From the NCBI GenBank assembly GCA_026120185.1, contig JANUWF010002024.1, forward strand, positions 1,302,001-1,366,000: 64,000 nt of DNA. The letters run 5' to 3'. Made by a program: the position numbers and the translations under genes. Below the pieces are notes generated by a model that had not been told where the DNA came from, ran no database searches, and saw only the letters and a list, made by a program, of their open reading frames with translations. Below, one piece after another: positions 33,336-46,000 of this stretch (position 1 is the stretch's first letter; each line of letters opens with the position of its first letter). This stretch comes from Voacanga thouarsii (Eukaryota > Streptophyta > Magnoliopsida > Gentianales > Apocynaceae).

Positions 33336-34185
33336 AAGTGGATGATTTATTTTGTACAATGTGTGACAATGAGGAAAGCCCACTCCTTGCAAAGAGAAAT
33401 TATTTATGACTTGCAAGAGATTTCTGCAAATGTTTTACTATGCATTCATGAATTGTTCAAAGTACCATGTGCATACACAGGACTTACTGAGGTTTAATCT
33501 CACACTGTTTTATATCATGTTTTCAGAAGCTTAATTATGCTGAGTAGGCGGGATGTGAGATAGTTGAAGCTTTTGTTATTTTCCATTATGTTTTGAGAGA
33601 CAGTTGTTGTTTTATACTTCGGGATCAGATGATCGTTTTTATTTAGTTTTGCTCTAGTTTTGAGCCTGATGTAATAAGAGTTTTCCTTTATTTATCTAAA
33701 TTTAATTTTTTGGATTTGCCTTTATATTATGTACCTCGTTTTAAAGACCCTTTGTCCTCGGGACGGGGTGACATTTCCGCCCTTTTTAAGGTACGTAGTA
33801 GGGAGGTGTTACATGTATCACAATCTTTTCTATATTAATCCTATTAGTTTTTAAATAAATAATACTCAGACTGAACCTAATAATAAGAAGAGAAAGGACA
33901 CATCAAATAACTCATATTTATGGCACTTAAGATTGAGATATATAAATCATAATCGGATTCAGAGGTTAATCCAAAATAGGTCATTAGACTCATTGAAATT
34001 GGAGGAATGGCCTCAATGTGAATCTTATTTTAAAGGTAAAAGGACCAAGACGTCTTTTATTCAAAAGGCGAAAAGGGCCAAGGAAATATTATAGTTAGTT
34101 CATACTAATATTTGTGGTCCTATGTCTACACCTTCTATAACCATACATATATAAGAAGGCAAATGGGAACAACGTGCCCTTTATG

Positions 34186-35146
34186 GCATTTTGTATAGAT
34201 GAAATTTTACTTATTAGGAACGATGTAAGGGAATTGTCATCTTTAAAAGTTTGGCTATCAAGTTAATTTAGCATGAAAGATATAGGAAAAACTAGCTAGA
34301 TTCTTGATATAAAGCTTCTTAGAGATGGGAAGCAAATAATGTTAGGCTTAGCCTAATTTGCTTATATTGACAAGAGATTAGTTAGGTTTAGCATGGATCA
34401 GTGTAAAGGGGTAATTATACTCTTTAGGCATGGATTGACCTTATCTTCTAAATAGTGTCCTAAGAAATAAGCAGAAAAAGAAAAGATAAGTAAGATTTCC
34501 TATGCCTTGGTAGTGGCAAATCTTATGTATGCCATGCTTTATACAAGGTCAAATATCTACTTTATTGTAGACATGGTTAGCGAGTATCAATCAAACCTAA
34601 GGGAAGAACATCGACAAGCTATAAAGCATATACTTAAGTATTTAAAAGGAACGAGGGATTATATACTTATAAAGTTGATGAATTGATTTTTATTGGTGGA
34701 TAAAGATGAAATAAAATCTATTAATGGATATGTTTTCACTTTGTTTGGAAAGGCTATTTCATGGAGGAATGGTAAGCAATCTTGTATTACTAATTCTACT
34801 ATGGAAGCTGAGTATGTGGAAACTTTAGAAACTTAAAAAAAAGCCGTTTGGCTCCAAAAGTTACTCACCAAACTTGGAGTTATGCCATAAATGGACAGAC
34901 TTATTATCATATATTGTGACAATTCTAGAGTTGCTACAATGTAAGGAACCAAGAAATCACAGGAAGGGCAAGCATATTGAGAGAAAATATTACTTAATCT
35001 GGGAGTTCATCCCAAAACATGAGATATTAATTGATCAGATTTCCTCTACAAATAATCTAGTGGACTTTTTTACTAAGTGTTTGACAGAAAAGGAGTTTCG
35101 AAGACACTTGAATATTATAGGGATAGGCACATATGGATTGTTATAG
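34186..35146 (+). pseudogene. Ty1/copia RT end and RNase H remnant
   Basis: After a deletion, coding similarity resumes at the RT active-site box, here reading CIDEILLIRND near 34186-34224 in place of YVDDILLIGND. RT then continues in broken form (FSMKDIGK, YALVVANLMYAML, HILKYLKGT). The RNase H part has GYVFTLFGKAISWR and STMEAEYV near 34715-34820 and YCDNS near 34910. The last open stretch (about 34950-35146) keeps the usual copia end HIERKYYLIWE and DFFTK. Several stops and one frameshift separate the pieces. Confidence 0.85.
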
Positions 35147-35169
35147 TCCTTTTAGTGTAAGCTGAAGAT

Positions 35170-36571
35170 TGTTGGAATGCATGCCTAAAATGAATAATAT
35201 ATTTATGTATTTTGAAAATTAATAAAATATTTCATTCATTAATGTTTGTTTACTTACATATATGTGCACATTAAAGGTCAAGTGTATTAGTAAGTAATCT
35301 ACGTGATTGGGTGGTGTTTTCATAGTAAGGTATAGATTAGGAGCTACTAACACATAAGCGAAAATTTATTCTTGATTAATTGATAAAGTTGGATACTTTA
35401 TCAATGTTTAGATCATTTCATTATGACTTCTAAATGGGGAGTAATTTATCTTAACAAATGAGTAGTCCACTCACGCCAATAGTCTAAGCGTATTTGAAAT
35501 ATGTAGAATTAGACCATGCAATAATAATATTTATAAAAGTACTAAAATAAATGAAGATTGATTTATCACTGCTACTGTGTAGACGAGTATCCTAAGACTT
35601 GAGTATGAGTTAGTGGTCTGGTGAAACTAGACTTGTACACTTTGATATATGATGGGTGAAGTCTTAACGCAGAGCCAATAATCTTATACGTTGGGTATAT
35701 AACTTTTGTTAATTAAAACAGACTTATACAATAGATCTAAATAAACTAGGGCCCTGGGAAACGTGACTACATATGTATGTTTTATGGGTAGCTCCTTGAG
35801 ATAAGTAGGTACATATTAGAAGTCATAGATTATCGGAATAGATATCAAATGATGGTAGATGCCATTGAGAAAGGTGTAAGTTTAATTTTCCTATCTTAAT
35901 GATGGGTGTCATATGGAGGGGTATTTTTGTTACTACACCTATAGGTAGAAGACAACGCTTTTGCAATATTATTCTCGGGGTCAATATTTCTATATGACGA
36001 TAGATGGAATATTTAAATAATAAAATATAGTTATTTGTTAGTAAGGATATTTTAGTTATTTCAGTAGCCAAGAATAATATGTCTTTTGGTCCTCAAGGTA
36101 GCTCTAAAAATCGGAATAACTATTTTAGTCATTACACAAATTATTTGGATTATTTGAGGAATGAGAGAATTTATTTTATTCTATAAAGTCCATTGGGCTA
36201 GAATAATTAATTAAGGCCAAGAGCAATTCATGGGATAGATTAACTAATTAATTCTAGAAATTCCAAGGTAATATATTGGTTTGAATAAAATAAATAAAGA
36301 TTGGCATAATAATTATATTGGGTTATATATTTATTATTTTGGACTTTAGTAAAATAAAAGGCCCAGAAAAAATAATAAATATAGTGGGTTAAGTTTTATT
36401 ATTTTGAGTTTTTAATTAAAGACTCAAGATAAATAAAAGGCCTAGTTGGTGGAATAGCCTAAGTCCATCTTGGATTAGGGCAGCCAGCCTTGACAACTTA
36501 TATAATCCTTATGGGGCTGGCTAAGTTTATTAATGAAAAGAATCTATGAATTAAGAAGAACCCTAGTCACC

Positions 36572-36605
<34 letters not shown>

Positions 36606-36917
36606 TCTTCCTTAAAAAAAGTAGTCCTAGCCTACTTTCACCAGCCGTTCGATTTGTGAGGTTGAGAGAATATCTTGGAAGATCAAAAGCTTGAGCCTTT
36701 GAAGTGTTTCACGCAAAGGATCAGACGTTTGGCGGGTCTTCTAATCAGCACTACTCTGGAGGTTATGATTCAGACGAATTTTGGACAGCCTAGTGCACAA
36801 TTGATTCTGGTTCTTGCCACGCTTTCTTCTAAAAGAAAAAGTAAGCATGTGATCCTAATCTCTGATTTGTTTTTTTTTTTTAAATTCCACTGTGCTTGTG
36901 TGATTCTAGATCCTTCA
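35170..36917 (+). repeat. LTR3 of the copia array
   Basis: It starts TGTTGGAATGCATGCC right after a decayed PPT (GTAAGCTGAAGAT). It shares the landmark order of LTR1 and LTR2 and ends GATCCTTCA at 36917, as LTR2 ends GGTCCTTCA. It is followed by TTTAT. It contains AT-rich CCCA/GGGTT-interspersed runs (36280-36440) and a CT microsatellite. Confidence 0.82.
36574..36602. repeat. (CT)n microsatellite
   Basis: About fourteen perfect CT units in the 3' half of LTR3, absent from LTR2. Confidence 0.95.
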
Positions 36918-37168
36918 TTTATGACGGTCTATAGACAATCGCATAAAAGCAAAAAAGTTATAATTAATCAAATTCTTTTGTTGTAGCTAGAAAATAGCCT
37001 AAATGGCTATTCATTCCCCTCACTTTGGTATACTTTTGTGTAGGATTAATGTTGGAAGAATGTTGGTGAGAACTTGCACAAAAACTTGTGAAAAGAAGCT
37101 AAAACTATAGATGAACTGGATGGAAATAGAGGTGAACCACCCTTGGTTTGACCAACTAAGCCACAGCT

Positions 37169-38320
37169 GTAACATGCCACCCTGAGCCGTCCCAAATAGG
37201 AAATTTTTACCATCTTCGTAATCTTTTGAGAATTTTATAAAGCTACTCTTTTTTATTTTCAAGAAAATCATTATTTATTAAATGAATATATTATGCAAAA
37301 TATATTACATATATATATATTATATTTGATAAAAATATATACTTCATATATAATATATTATATTTGATTTGATAAGAAAATATTATATATATATATATAT
37401 ATATTTAGGGAGACAAATCTAGTTTTACTGTTTACTCTATTTGTATATTAAGAAAATAAATTCAATTTTGATAAGTAACCTTTATAATAATTATATGGGG
37501 CCAACAACTTTAATAAAGTTATTTGATATTTTTATATGAGGAACCCACACAAGTATATAGGTGGCTTATTTCATTAGTGATGCATTAATTATATTTGACT
37601 ACTTTATAAAGTTTAGATAATTATCACATGTTAATTTATATTTTCATAATATTTTTATATCTTTCATATCTAGAAATGTTGAGTCATCTTCCATAACCTT
37701 CTAGAAACGATGAGTCACCATTCCGTGTGTTCTTATCTTATTTTATAGCTTCCTATACAAGTTTCTTACATAAGCATGTGACATACACCTTTACATAAGC
37801 AAAGCTTCCTCCATAAGCCTTGTAGAACACCTATAAATAGAGGAGTAGGGAGAAGAACAAGATGAGAGAAGAAAAGAAAAAGAAAAGAAAGAAACGAGGG
37901 AAAATGGAAAAGGAGAGAGAGAAAGGGAAAGAAAGAAGGAGAAGAGAAAGAATGAGAGAAATAGAAAATAAGAGAGGAGAGAGAGAGAATAGAACTTCGA
38001 AGGATTAATTTTTTGAGGAACCAGCTAGACAAGATGAGTCCCATTTGTTTTACAAATACTATTTAGTTAGTGATTTTCTATAAAAATTACATATGCGCAT
38101 TTACCATCAATTATTTTATATCATGATTTTTTGAAACATGGATTTGTGAGTTACTCCATGAATTTAATTTTAGAAAGAGAGTTTGGTTTGGAAAATATTA
38201 CATTGCTATGACCTCCGTCTTTGTGCTCGAATGTGTTACTATATTCATAGGACTAATATTTCTATGGTATTGATGTTATTGGTTGGGCCAATGTTCCTTT
38301 TGAGTTATTAGAAAAATGGG
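37169..38320 (+). repeat. 5' part of another gypsy-type LTR
   Basis: It begins TGTAACATGCCACCCTGAGC then CGTCCCAAATAGGAAA, a start common to plant chromovirus LTRs. It contains AT dinucleotide runs (37308-37330 and 37384-37405), a TATA-like site and a long purine tract (37850-37998), as in an LTR U3-R region. Its 3' end is not seen; the CACTA element follows. Confidence 0.5.
37831..37840 (+). promoter_or_regulatory. TATA-box-like site of the LTR at 37169
   Basis: CTATAAATAG, followed 20 bases later by a purine-rich stretch that would be the transcribed leader. Confidence 0.45.
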
Positions 38321-38960
38321 CTATTGTGACAGGAAGAAATGTTGTAATAATGATTTGTTGTGACATTTTTGATTTTGTGACATTCACGTGAAATGTTCTC
38401 TAAAACGCCGTTGCTATAGACGTTGAGGACATTAACAAATGTCATATTAGGTATACCTATCGTAACATGTATAATTGTTATATAAGACATCGTATTATAA
38501 CATTTTGACATGTTACAAAAGGGCCTGATAAGTACCAAAATTCAAATCATATATTAACATTTTAAAAGTGTCATAATGAATAACATATATAATGACATTT
38601 ACAACTGTCAGACGAAGCTCTTCATATAACATTTGGTTATGTTATATAAGTGCTTACCAACGGTTGCCAACGGTTAAATTTAAATCTATAGAAATGTTTA
38701 TAAATGTCATAATAACTTTTGAAAGCTTTAAATTATATTACACTTTATAAGCATTTGTGACATTTTATACTATCACTATTATTTGTTATGACACTTATAC
38801 ATATTGTTTAAACTTAATATAACAACATTTTTTAAATTTCCATCATGCATTGGGTATGTTTAGATTTCTTTGAAATGTTGCCTATAATGATATTGTCAAC
38901 ATGTTACTACATTTTTTTATGACATTTTAGTTCTTACATATATTAATTACCTAACATAAT
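38321..38960 (-). repeat. Subterminal repeats of the CACTA element
   Basis: The word GTGACATT or its complement AATGTCA(T) recurs in both orientations, for example near 38361, 38377, 38434, 38598, 38705, 38758 and 38931, with related ATAACATTT and CATGTTAC words. CACTA elements carry such reiterated short motifs near their ends as transposase-binding sites. Similar function here is inferred. Confidence 0.6.
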
Positions 38961-39851
38961 AAAATAAATTTAAAGCTTTTAACATAATATAAAATGATAT
39001 TAAAGCTAAAATAAAATGTTTGCATACAACAGGAAGTATAGTACTGTGTATATATACATCAAGGAAGTAATCAAAACTATATAATCTAAAATAATATCTC
39101 AATGTATCCATTAAGACAAAATTCCATTAATATCTAAATGCTTCCATTTAGCCAAATGGTCACTATACTTCCTTCATATGCAACATCAAAATAACTTGTA
39201 GCAAAATATCCCCTTAGTCCCATTCATCTCGAGCCCTACGAACCTACCATTATAAATAACACACATTCAAGTTAGACAAAATTAGAATTTTGAAAATCAA
39301 GCTTTTTCTCTAATATGAGCATAACAAAAGATTAAACACAAAGGAAAAGAGTAATGTTCAACATATCCCTCTTCCTACCCGTTGTAAATACAGCTAGAAT
39401 TCTAGACAAAAGTATATCCTAGACTTGAGCATCAAAAGTAAACACATCTTCCAGCATTCACACTTCTTCCTTGAATCACCTTGAAATTTAGTGAACCAAA
39501 AATTTGCTCAACACCAACTACATCCATCTATTTTTTGAAGATGTAAAAGAAAGGATTAAAAAAACTAAGGAATTAGAAAGAAACAACAAAAATATCTATT
39601 AAAGATATCTTTTATTTACTAAAGTGAATAGCCCAAACAAACAAGAAGGGAAGAATATATATCCTGTATTAGTCCTATTGGAAAACATTAAGCTGCCTTA
39701 CATTGAACTATAAGTTCTCAAAGGTACATATTCTGAAACTGCCTTACAAGACACACACAAGAACTTTCATAGACTGATAAAGCTTTTGCTGCACTTGTTT
39801 GTTAACTAAGAAGAACCAACTAAATTGTAATCCGCAAATGTATAATTCTGA
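38961..39851 (-). other. CACTA 3' non-coding region
   Basis: About 0.9 kb of AT-rich sequence between the subterminal repeats and the tandem repeat. I see no coding signal in it. Confidence 0.5.
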
Positions 39852-40735
39852 CAAAGAGAGACTGCATAAAATAGGTTGATAGAACTCCACATTTTTTATA
39901 GGCTATTATAGAATTCTTTCACCATCTCATAAACAAAACCATAGCCCACAAAAAATCAGAACACAACAAAACCATAGCCCACAATAAATCAAAACATAAT
40001 ATGAGCATCATGGAAATGGGAACCCAAACATCATTTCCATATAATGCTGTTAATACATCATTTTATAGTAGCAATAAGTATATTCCACAAAGAAGAGAAA
40101 ACATAATGCTATGTTGCCATATCTCAACATTTCAAGCCGTGATACACCCAACACGATAAGGCTGACAATATTATTTTTGCAAAGAGAGACTGCATAAAAA
40201 AAGTTAACAAAACTCCACATTTTTCATCCAAGATTTTATAGAATTCCTTCACCATCTCATAAACAAAACCATAGCCCACAAAAAATCAAACCTTAACAAA
40301 ACCATAGCATACAAAAAATCAGAATACAACATGAGCATCATGAAAATGGGAGCCCAAACATCATTTCCTTAAAATCTTGTTAATACATCATTTTAGAGAA
40401 ATAATACAAAGAAGAGAAAACACAATGCTGTGTTGCCATATCTCAACATTTCAAGCCGTGATACACCTAACACGATATGGCTGAAAATATTATTTTTTGC
40501 AAAGAGAGACTGCATAAAAAAAAAGTTAAAAAACTCCACATTTTTCATTCAAGATTTTATAGAATTCCTTCACCATCTCAAAAAAAAAAAAAAAAAACCA
40601 TAGCCCACAAAAAATCAAGCCTCAACAAAACCATAGCCCACAAAAAAATTGAAACACAACACTACATTAAAAAGGCTGACAAAACTCCACATTTGTCATA
40701 GGCTATTATAGAATTTCACACATATACATAAACAA
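39852..40735 (-). repeat. Tandem repeat of about 320 bp, 2.7 copies, in the CACTA element
   Basis: Each unit begins CAAAGAGAGACTGCATAAAA: 39852-40179, 40180-40499, and a shorter third from 40500 to about 40735. Common internal words are AAACTCCACATTTTT, CTTCACCATCTCA, AACCATAGCCCACAA, TTGCCATATCTCAACATTTC and AAGCCGTGATACACC. The last unit has an A-rich expansion near 40581-40598. The array lies just downstream of the second gene's stop codon. Confidence 0.9.
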
Positions 40736-43089
40736 AAGCATAGCCTATAAAAAAGAAGTAGAAAATTGATCACAACTTTCTACCATAAAAAAAATCATGC
40801 CAAGCTTGTTGGCCATGCAATAGGAGCACCGTGAGCATCTCCAATTGTTCTCAAAAGTAAGTATGGACAAATCAGTGGCTCATCACGAGAATATGGTTGA
40901 ATGATATCAATCTCACACCAATCTTATCCCAAGGCATATGGGCCAACCATCCTTTCAGGGTCCAAACTCCTAATAAGTGCAGTTGCAACTATTTTTGAAG
41001 GATCCCTTATGCTCAAGACTGAAACAATAGTATGTACCTAAAGAAAATAGATAAACAACCAAATGGTAGCAAAAATGTGATCAGTTTAGTTAGAGTAAAA
41101 TAGCTAAAATTCTATAGAGCTAGTAAGCCTGAATATGAAAAAGAAAATCAAACAACTATTTCACATAAAATATGATTCCACAAGTATAAGATAATAATAC
41201 ACTTACTATACTGGTAGTGTTAGTTGGGATAGTTTATTGGTTTGACTCTAGCGATCCAACTCTTGACTGATTTGACATATTGTTGTTATTTGTGCCATAT
41301 TTGCACGAACTTTAGCTAGCAGTCTACCTTGTTCCCTAATAAGTTCCGCTTACTCTTTAGCATGTTCTTCAAAGCTCACTATCTTATCCCTTGGTTTAGC
41401 CATGATAATATGTTGAGTACTACAACTTGGAATTTCGCCCCAAAGATCCAATGGCGCAACACTTCCACCGCACATTTGAACCCAACCATTCCTATCTAGT
41501 CCCATTACTTGTGAGAAAATGTCATCAGTGGAGTTTGGTGAAAGTTCACTTCTCTTCTCACTCATTAAGTTCTATAACAAAAAAAAAAAAAAATGCTTAT
41601 TAATTATGATGAAAGAAGTTAAAAAACTAAAGGATAAATCATGGTGAAACATGTACCAATTTATTTGCAATCTCACTATTTCCTGGTTTCCCACTAGAGT
41701 CCATAAAGCACTCCTCGAATATTTCAGCTCGGGATGGCTGACGCCCTAATTTCTTGACCTACATAAAAAATAATTTAATTAAAGAATTTTCTTATGTATA
41801 TAACTTTTTTCATTCATGCGTAAAAATGCTATAACTCAAAATTTCTTGGATGCATAAAGCACGTCATTGTTAATGAATGAGAAATGTATCTCTATCTTAA
41901 GTTGTTGACACACTAAAATAATATCCATGCCAAGTTCAAAGGATATTTAAAGAATTGCAAATAGTGAATTTCCAGAAAACTAGTGGTTGGCCATCATTCA
42001 TCTAGTTGAGGAAGCTATTTGTTGATAGCAAACAATAAATCTTAATAACATCAATCCCACCTAAAATTATTTTCTTTCATTTTTCCCTTTCTTATTCTTA
42101 TTTTGGTACCCCTTTGTGTGGGAAAGGGGAAGGGGTATAGAGTAATTTAAGCTGAACTTAATTATCCAGCTCTTCAGAAACTAAACTTAAAGTCCTAGAC
42201 AAGGCAATCTGATTACTTTTGAGGCCACATTCATATAGTACAGGCTTCGAAATAAAATATGATGAAGCAGATTAAAAGAATTTATGCATATACAAAAGCA
42301 TCTTTGCATGGATGTCCTAATGTTCACGTGGTAATTCTAACTTTAATTGATCTCATCACTATTTTAACTCCCCATTCTTATCTTGACTTGTAAATAAAAC
42401 CCACTAAGCTTCATCATCAATCATTAAGTCATAAAATTGCAGAAAATTGTAATAAGTCTCCCAAAGATTAGCTAAATAAAAGGAAAACAACTAGAGGAAC
42501 TATTAATAGTATTGTCATGCATTTCTTCATGTCATGCCTAAATTTTCTTTGATTGTATCTGTTGTTCCTTGGTTTGAATTATTTTAGAAATTTATGAAGT
42601 TGGATGTTTTCAAACTGAAAAGATGCAGTACACAAGCCATCCCTAAACCTTTCACTTTCTTGGACTACCAAAGAGTTTGTAATTTCTTCCCTAATCAATG
42701 GGAGGCCAACTTTGAAAATATGGAGACAAAAGATAAAAAAGAGCTTCACCTCTGATTCTCTATTTAAATTAGAAGCACATTGCTTACTGCAAAATGGATT
42801 ATTTGCATTTCAATCTTATCACTTCTCATTTCTTTCTTTCTTACTATTTCATTAAGAGCTTCTAGCAAGGAGCATAATATAGTTGCTTTTATATGACAAT
42901 AATAAAAGACACTACTTTTCCTCCTATTGAGTTATAGCATTTTTACTTCAAGAAATTTTGAGTGTTGTAAGAAAAAAAAACTGCTTTTCCTTCTATTAAG
43001 TTATAGCACAATATAGCATTTTTTTTTTCATTCATGGCCAAATAAAACTTCACGTGCTGTAAAATTTACCAAATCTTCAGCAACTTATG

Positions 43090-46000
43090 TGTAACACCCC
43101 TACTAAAGGTAACAACGGAAGCATCTCCAATCTGGGTGTTGCCCCGTCTAGTTACCCTGACAAGGGGTCTTTATAACGAGAAATCCATTAGAGTATTATC
43201 CAAAAGGGAAACGTTCGGACTTATTCTATTGTTACTGTGGTATCGTCCTCTATCCGTAGGTTCTTCCAACTCCGAATCCTACAAAAAGGTAAGATAAAAG
43301 ACACGTGTGAGTGAAAAATCACTCAATGAGTCCCGTGTTGATGGAAAACGCAGAAATAGGGGAGCTATGGACAGAAAAAAAAACAGAGAAAAAAAATTAA
43401 ACGCGAGCCATAAAGGCCATGCGGAAGCGTGAAGATCATACATTTGCGCTCCTTAACCCTTCTAGGTTGAGTAAGAGCGGATTGAACGACTAGAATCGCC
43501 TCGCTTTGTCCACTTGAAAGAGCTTCCGGTTGAACACCTGCTAGCCTTCTACTCCGCCTTGTTTGCATTAACGCTTAGCTCTCCAGCTCTCGGGATATTC
43601 CTCAGCCTAACCTCTAGTTGGTGAACACTATGGTGAAGAGGAACGATCTCAAAACTCCTTAGTTCTTTCGCTATTGATTAGCAAAGAACAAGAAGAAAAA
43701 CAAGAAGAAGGAGAGAGACCTTGAGAGAGAGAGACCCACGTGAGTGTGTGGCTTGGGAAAGGAAAAATTAGGGTTTTTTCTTTTCAAAGAGTTGTTTATA
43801 TTTTAGCCTAAACTAGGTCTCTCAATCTCTGGTAAACATCTCCCCGGGATTTCAAAATACCCGGATGTTATCCTGAGAAACAGTTTGGCCTAACCTTAAA
43901 CTCCTCTTAACAGTATCTGGAAAAAACCCTAAGGTCCAAGCTATTGGGCCAGATAAATATTTATTATTTTTCTTGGACCCAAAAAGCCCAAAATAATAAA
44001 TATTAATTATTTATTTTTTGGGCTTACATAAGTAACCCAATAAATAATTAATGAGCCCAAATGAACCAAAATAATTAATCTTTAATTATTTATTTCTTGG
44101 GCCTATACAAATAACTCAATAAATAATTAAACATTAATTATTTCCCCTAGTTTAAGCCCAGGTTAATTTCTAAATTATTCATACTGGACCTAGGCCCTGA
44201 ATAATTAATTAACCAAATAAACTAGATAATTAATTTCTCTCAACTCCTATTTTATTTATTTATTTATTTATTTTATTCCAGATCCAATAATAAATTAGAC
44301 TTCCGAATAAAATAAAATAAAACAAAATAAAATAAAATCCTCTTCAACCGAGACCAATTCCTCAACCCAAAAATAGTTAGGACTTACGGGCTATCCCGAG
44401 GACCAAAAAGACACATCGCCTTGGTCGCTAAAATGACCAAAATACCCTCGCTATATAAATAGCTGTATTTTACATTTTAAATATTTCCTAATATCACCAT
44501 AAGGAAATATTGACCCCAAGGACAATGCTGCGTTAGCAAAGTCTCCGACCTACAGGTGAAATGACTAAAATACTCCTCTACACATCGCCGTACATTTAGA
44601 GAGGAAGAAGTGTACTAACACCCCTCTAAATGGCATCTACCATCCTTAGGCTTCTAGTCCAATAATCCACGACTTCCTGGAGTGTTTTCGCTTTCCAAGG
44701 GAGCTACCCTAAAGCAAACATCCAAGTCATGTTTCCCAGGGCCCTGGATAATTTAGACCATTCGGACAACCACAAGGGGCGATATAGTGCAGAAACTATC
44801 TTGTATAAGTATGTCTTAACTAACTAGTCACACATACCCAACATGCAAGTATATTGGCCCTATGATAGAACCTCAACTATAGCAAATCAAAGTATATGCT
44901 TCCAGCTTCGCTAGACCACTAACTCATACTCAAGTCGTAGAGTACTAGTCCACGCTGTAGCGGTAGTAGTCTAGGTTTCTACCATATAGTACTTTGAGAA
45001 ACCACTACTACAGGTCCTGTTCTACGTATTCGAAATACGCTTATGTCATGAAGTGAGTGGACTACCCACTGGCTAAAGGTAAGCCATTCCCCATTTGGAA
45101 TTCATAACATAATAACCTAAACATGATGAGGTTCCCAGTCTCATCAATAGGTTAAGAACAAATGTTTATGTGTTAAATAATCCGTGATCCATACCTTACT
45201 GTGAAAGACCACCATTCACATGGATCACTTATTTAGACACAATGGGTCTGTTCCAAACGAAAATCGTGCACAAAGAAAAAGTAAATTCACAAACAATTTC
45301 TGAAACTAAATTCTTTTATTAAATAATTCGATTTTACATCAGAAACCTAGTCTAAGAGGGCATACAATCCAACACGTGTGTGCTAATGTTTTATCAAAGA
45401 AGTAGAGTATACAAAACTTTTATGAAATAGCATATCATTTGTTCATTAGAAATGATTTGCAAACTCTTTAAGGAAGAGTGTATTCAGAACTCAATCATTT
45501 TTGGAAAACTGTATTTCAATTTTCAAATCATTGCCCCAATTTTCGAAACACAGGCACTTCTCCAATAGAAGGTCGGCCTGTATGCAAGTCCCGCAATCCT
45601 TACCTTCGGCTACACGGTTTCTTGTACCAGGGATTGTGCCTTACAGCGCGTCACCCGTGTAAGCCGGAATGGTAGCGTAAAAATATACCCCTCCTTGCAC
45701 TTAGGGATCTTTTACTTGCCACCATAAGCCAGGGGTCCCAATCCTGACGTCAATCACCGTCGAGGTGGCAAGGGATTGAACACACCGAGTGTACCCGCTC
45801 GGTATAATGTGAACAATCCACCATCATAATCAATAGGCAATTGCCAGGCTCAAAACAGCTAGCCAGGACGACTCATCTTAATGTCCTGTTGTCCTGTTTG
45901 GAATAAGACAATCCCCAGAACTGATCAGGTTACTTGGGGTCGTCTATCTCTAACATGGGCTAGTGCAAAGATTAAAGTCCTTGCTGAGTACTTAACATCA

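Larger units (their letters stand above)
30429..33813 (+). mobile_element. Large gypsy (chromovirus-type) solo LTR, 3.4 kb
   Basis: It opens TGTAATACCCCGCCC and closes GGGAGGTGTTACA, so TGTAATACC and the complement of GGTGTTACA form inverted ends. The flanks TATAT (30424-30428) and TGTAT (33814-33818) differ by one base; the uninterrupted copia copy at 25021-25030 has ATGTAT here, supporting insertion. No PBS, PPT or coding region was seen. Before its end it has the AAAGACCCTTTGTCCTCGGG then GGACGGGGTGACAT order also found at 2477-2547. Confidence 0.8.
29250..34170 (+). pseudogene. Ty1/copia gag-protease-integrase start, copy 2, split by a solo LTR
   Basis: The gag start codon is lost: copy 1 has ATG where 29250-29252 reads ATT. 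TGG of the NYVDW motif is TGA at 29319-29321, and further stops follow. The zinc knuckle near 30000-30045 keeps CFKCGKKG but is frameshifted before its His. The protease motif near 30115-30165 reads IVDFGATDH, with Phe for the usual Ser after the catalytic Asp. The pre-integrase region is cut at 30428 and resumes at 33814. It reaches the integrase start (ICGPMSTPS, about 34115-34135) and then breaks off near 34170 by deletion. Confidence 0.82.
19074..36917 (+). mobile_element. Tandem Ty1/copia array: LTR-internal-LTR-internal-LTR
   Basis: Three plus-strand LTRs of one family (starting at 19074, 25304 and 35170) enclose two internal regions with the same leader and gag (22796-25303 and 27728-35169). 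TTTAT flanks the whole array. Shared middle LTRs of this kind are expected from unequal recombination between the LTRs of two copies. The first internal region lacks nearly all of pol; the second lacks most of integrase and RT. Later insertions into the array are an inverted LTR, a hAT-like segment with a TRIM-like LTR, a MULE-type MITE and a gypsy-type solo LTR. Confidence 0.78.

Noticed and set aside
38308..38538. Minus-strand 76-codon frame
   Set aside because: It is made of CACTA subterminal repeats and crosses the probable element edge.
40477..40701. Lys-rich open frame with repeated KKTIAHKK-like words
   Set aside because: It is produced by A-rich tandem repeat units in the CACTA non-coding end.
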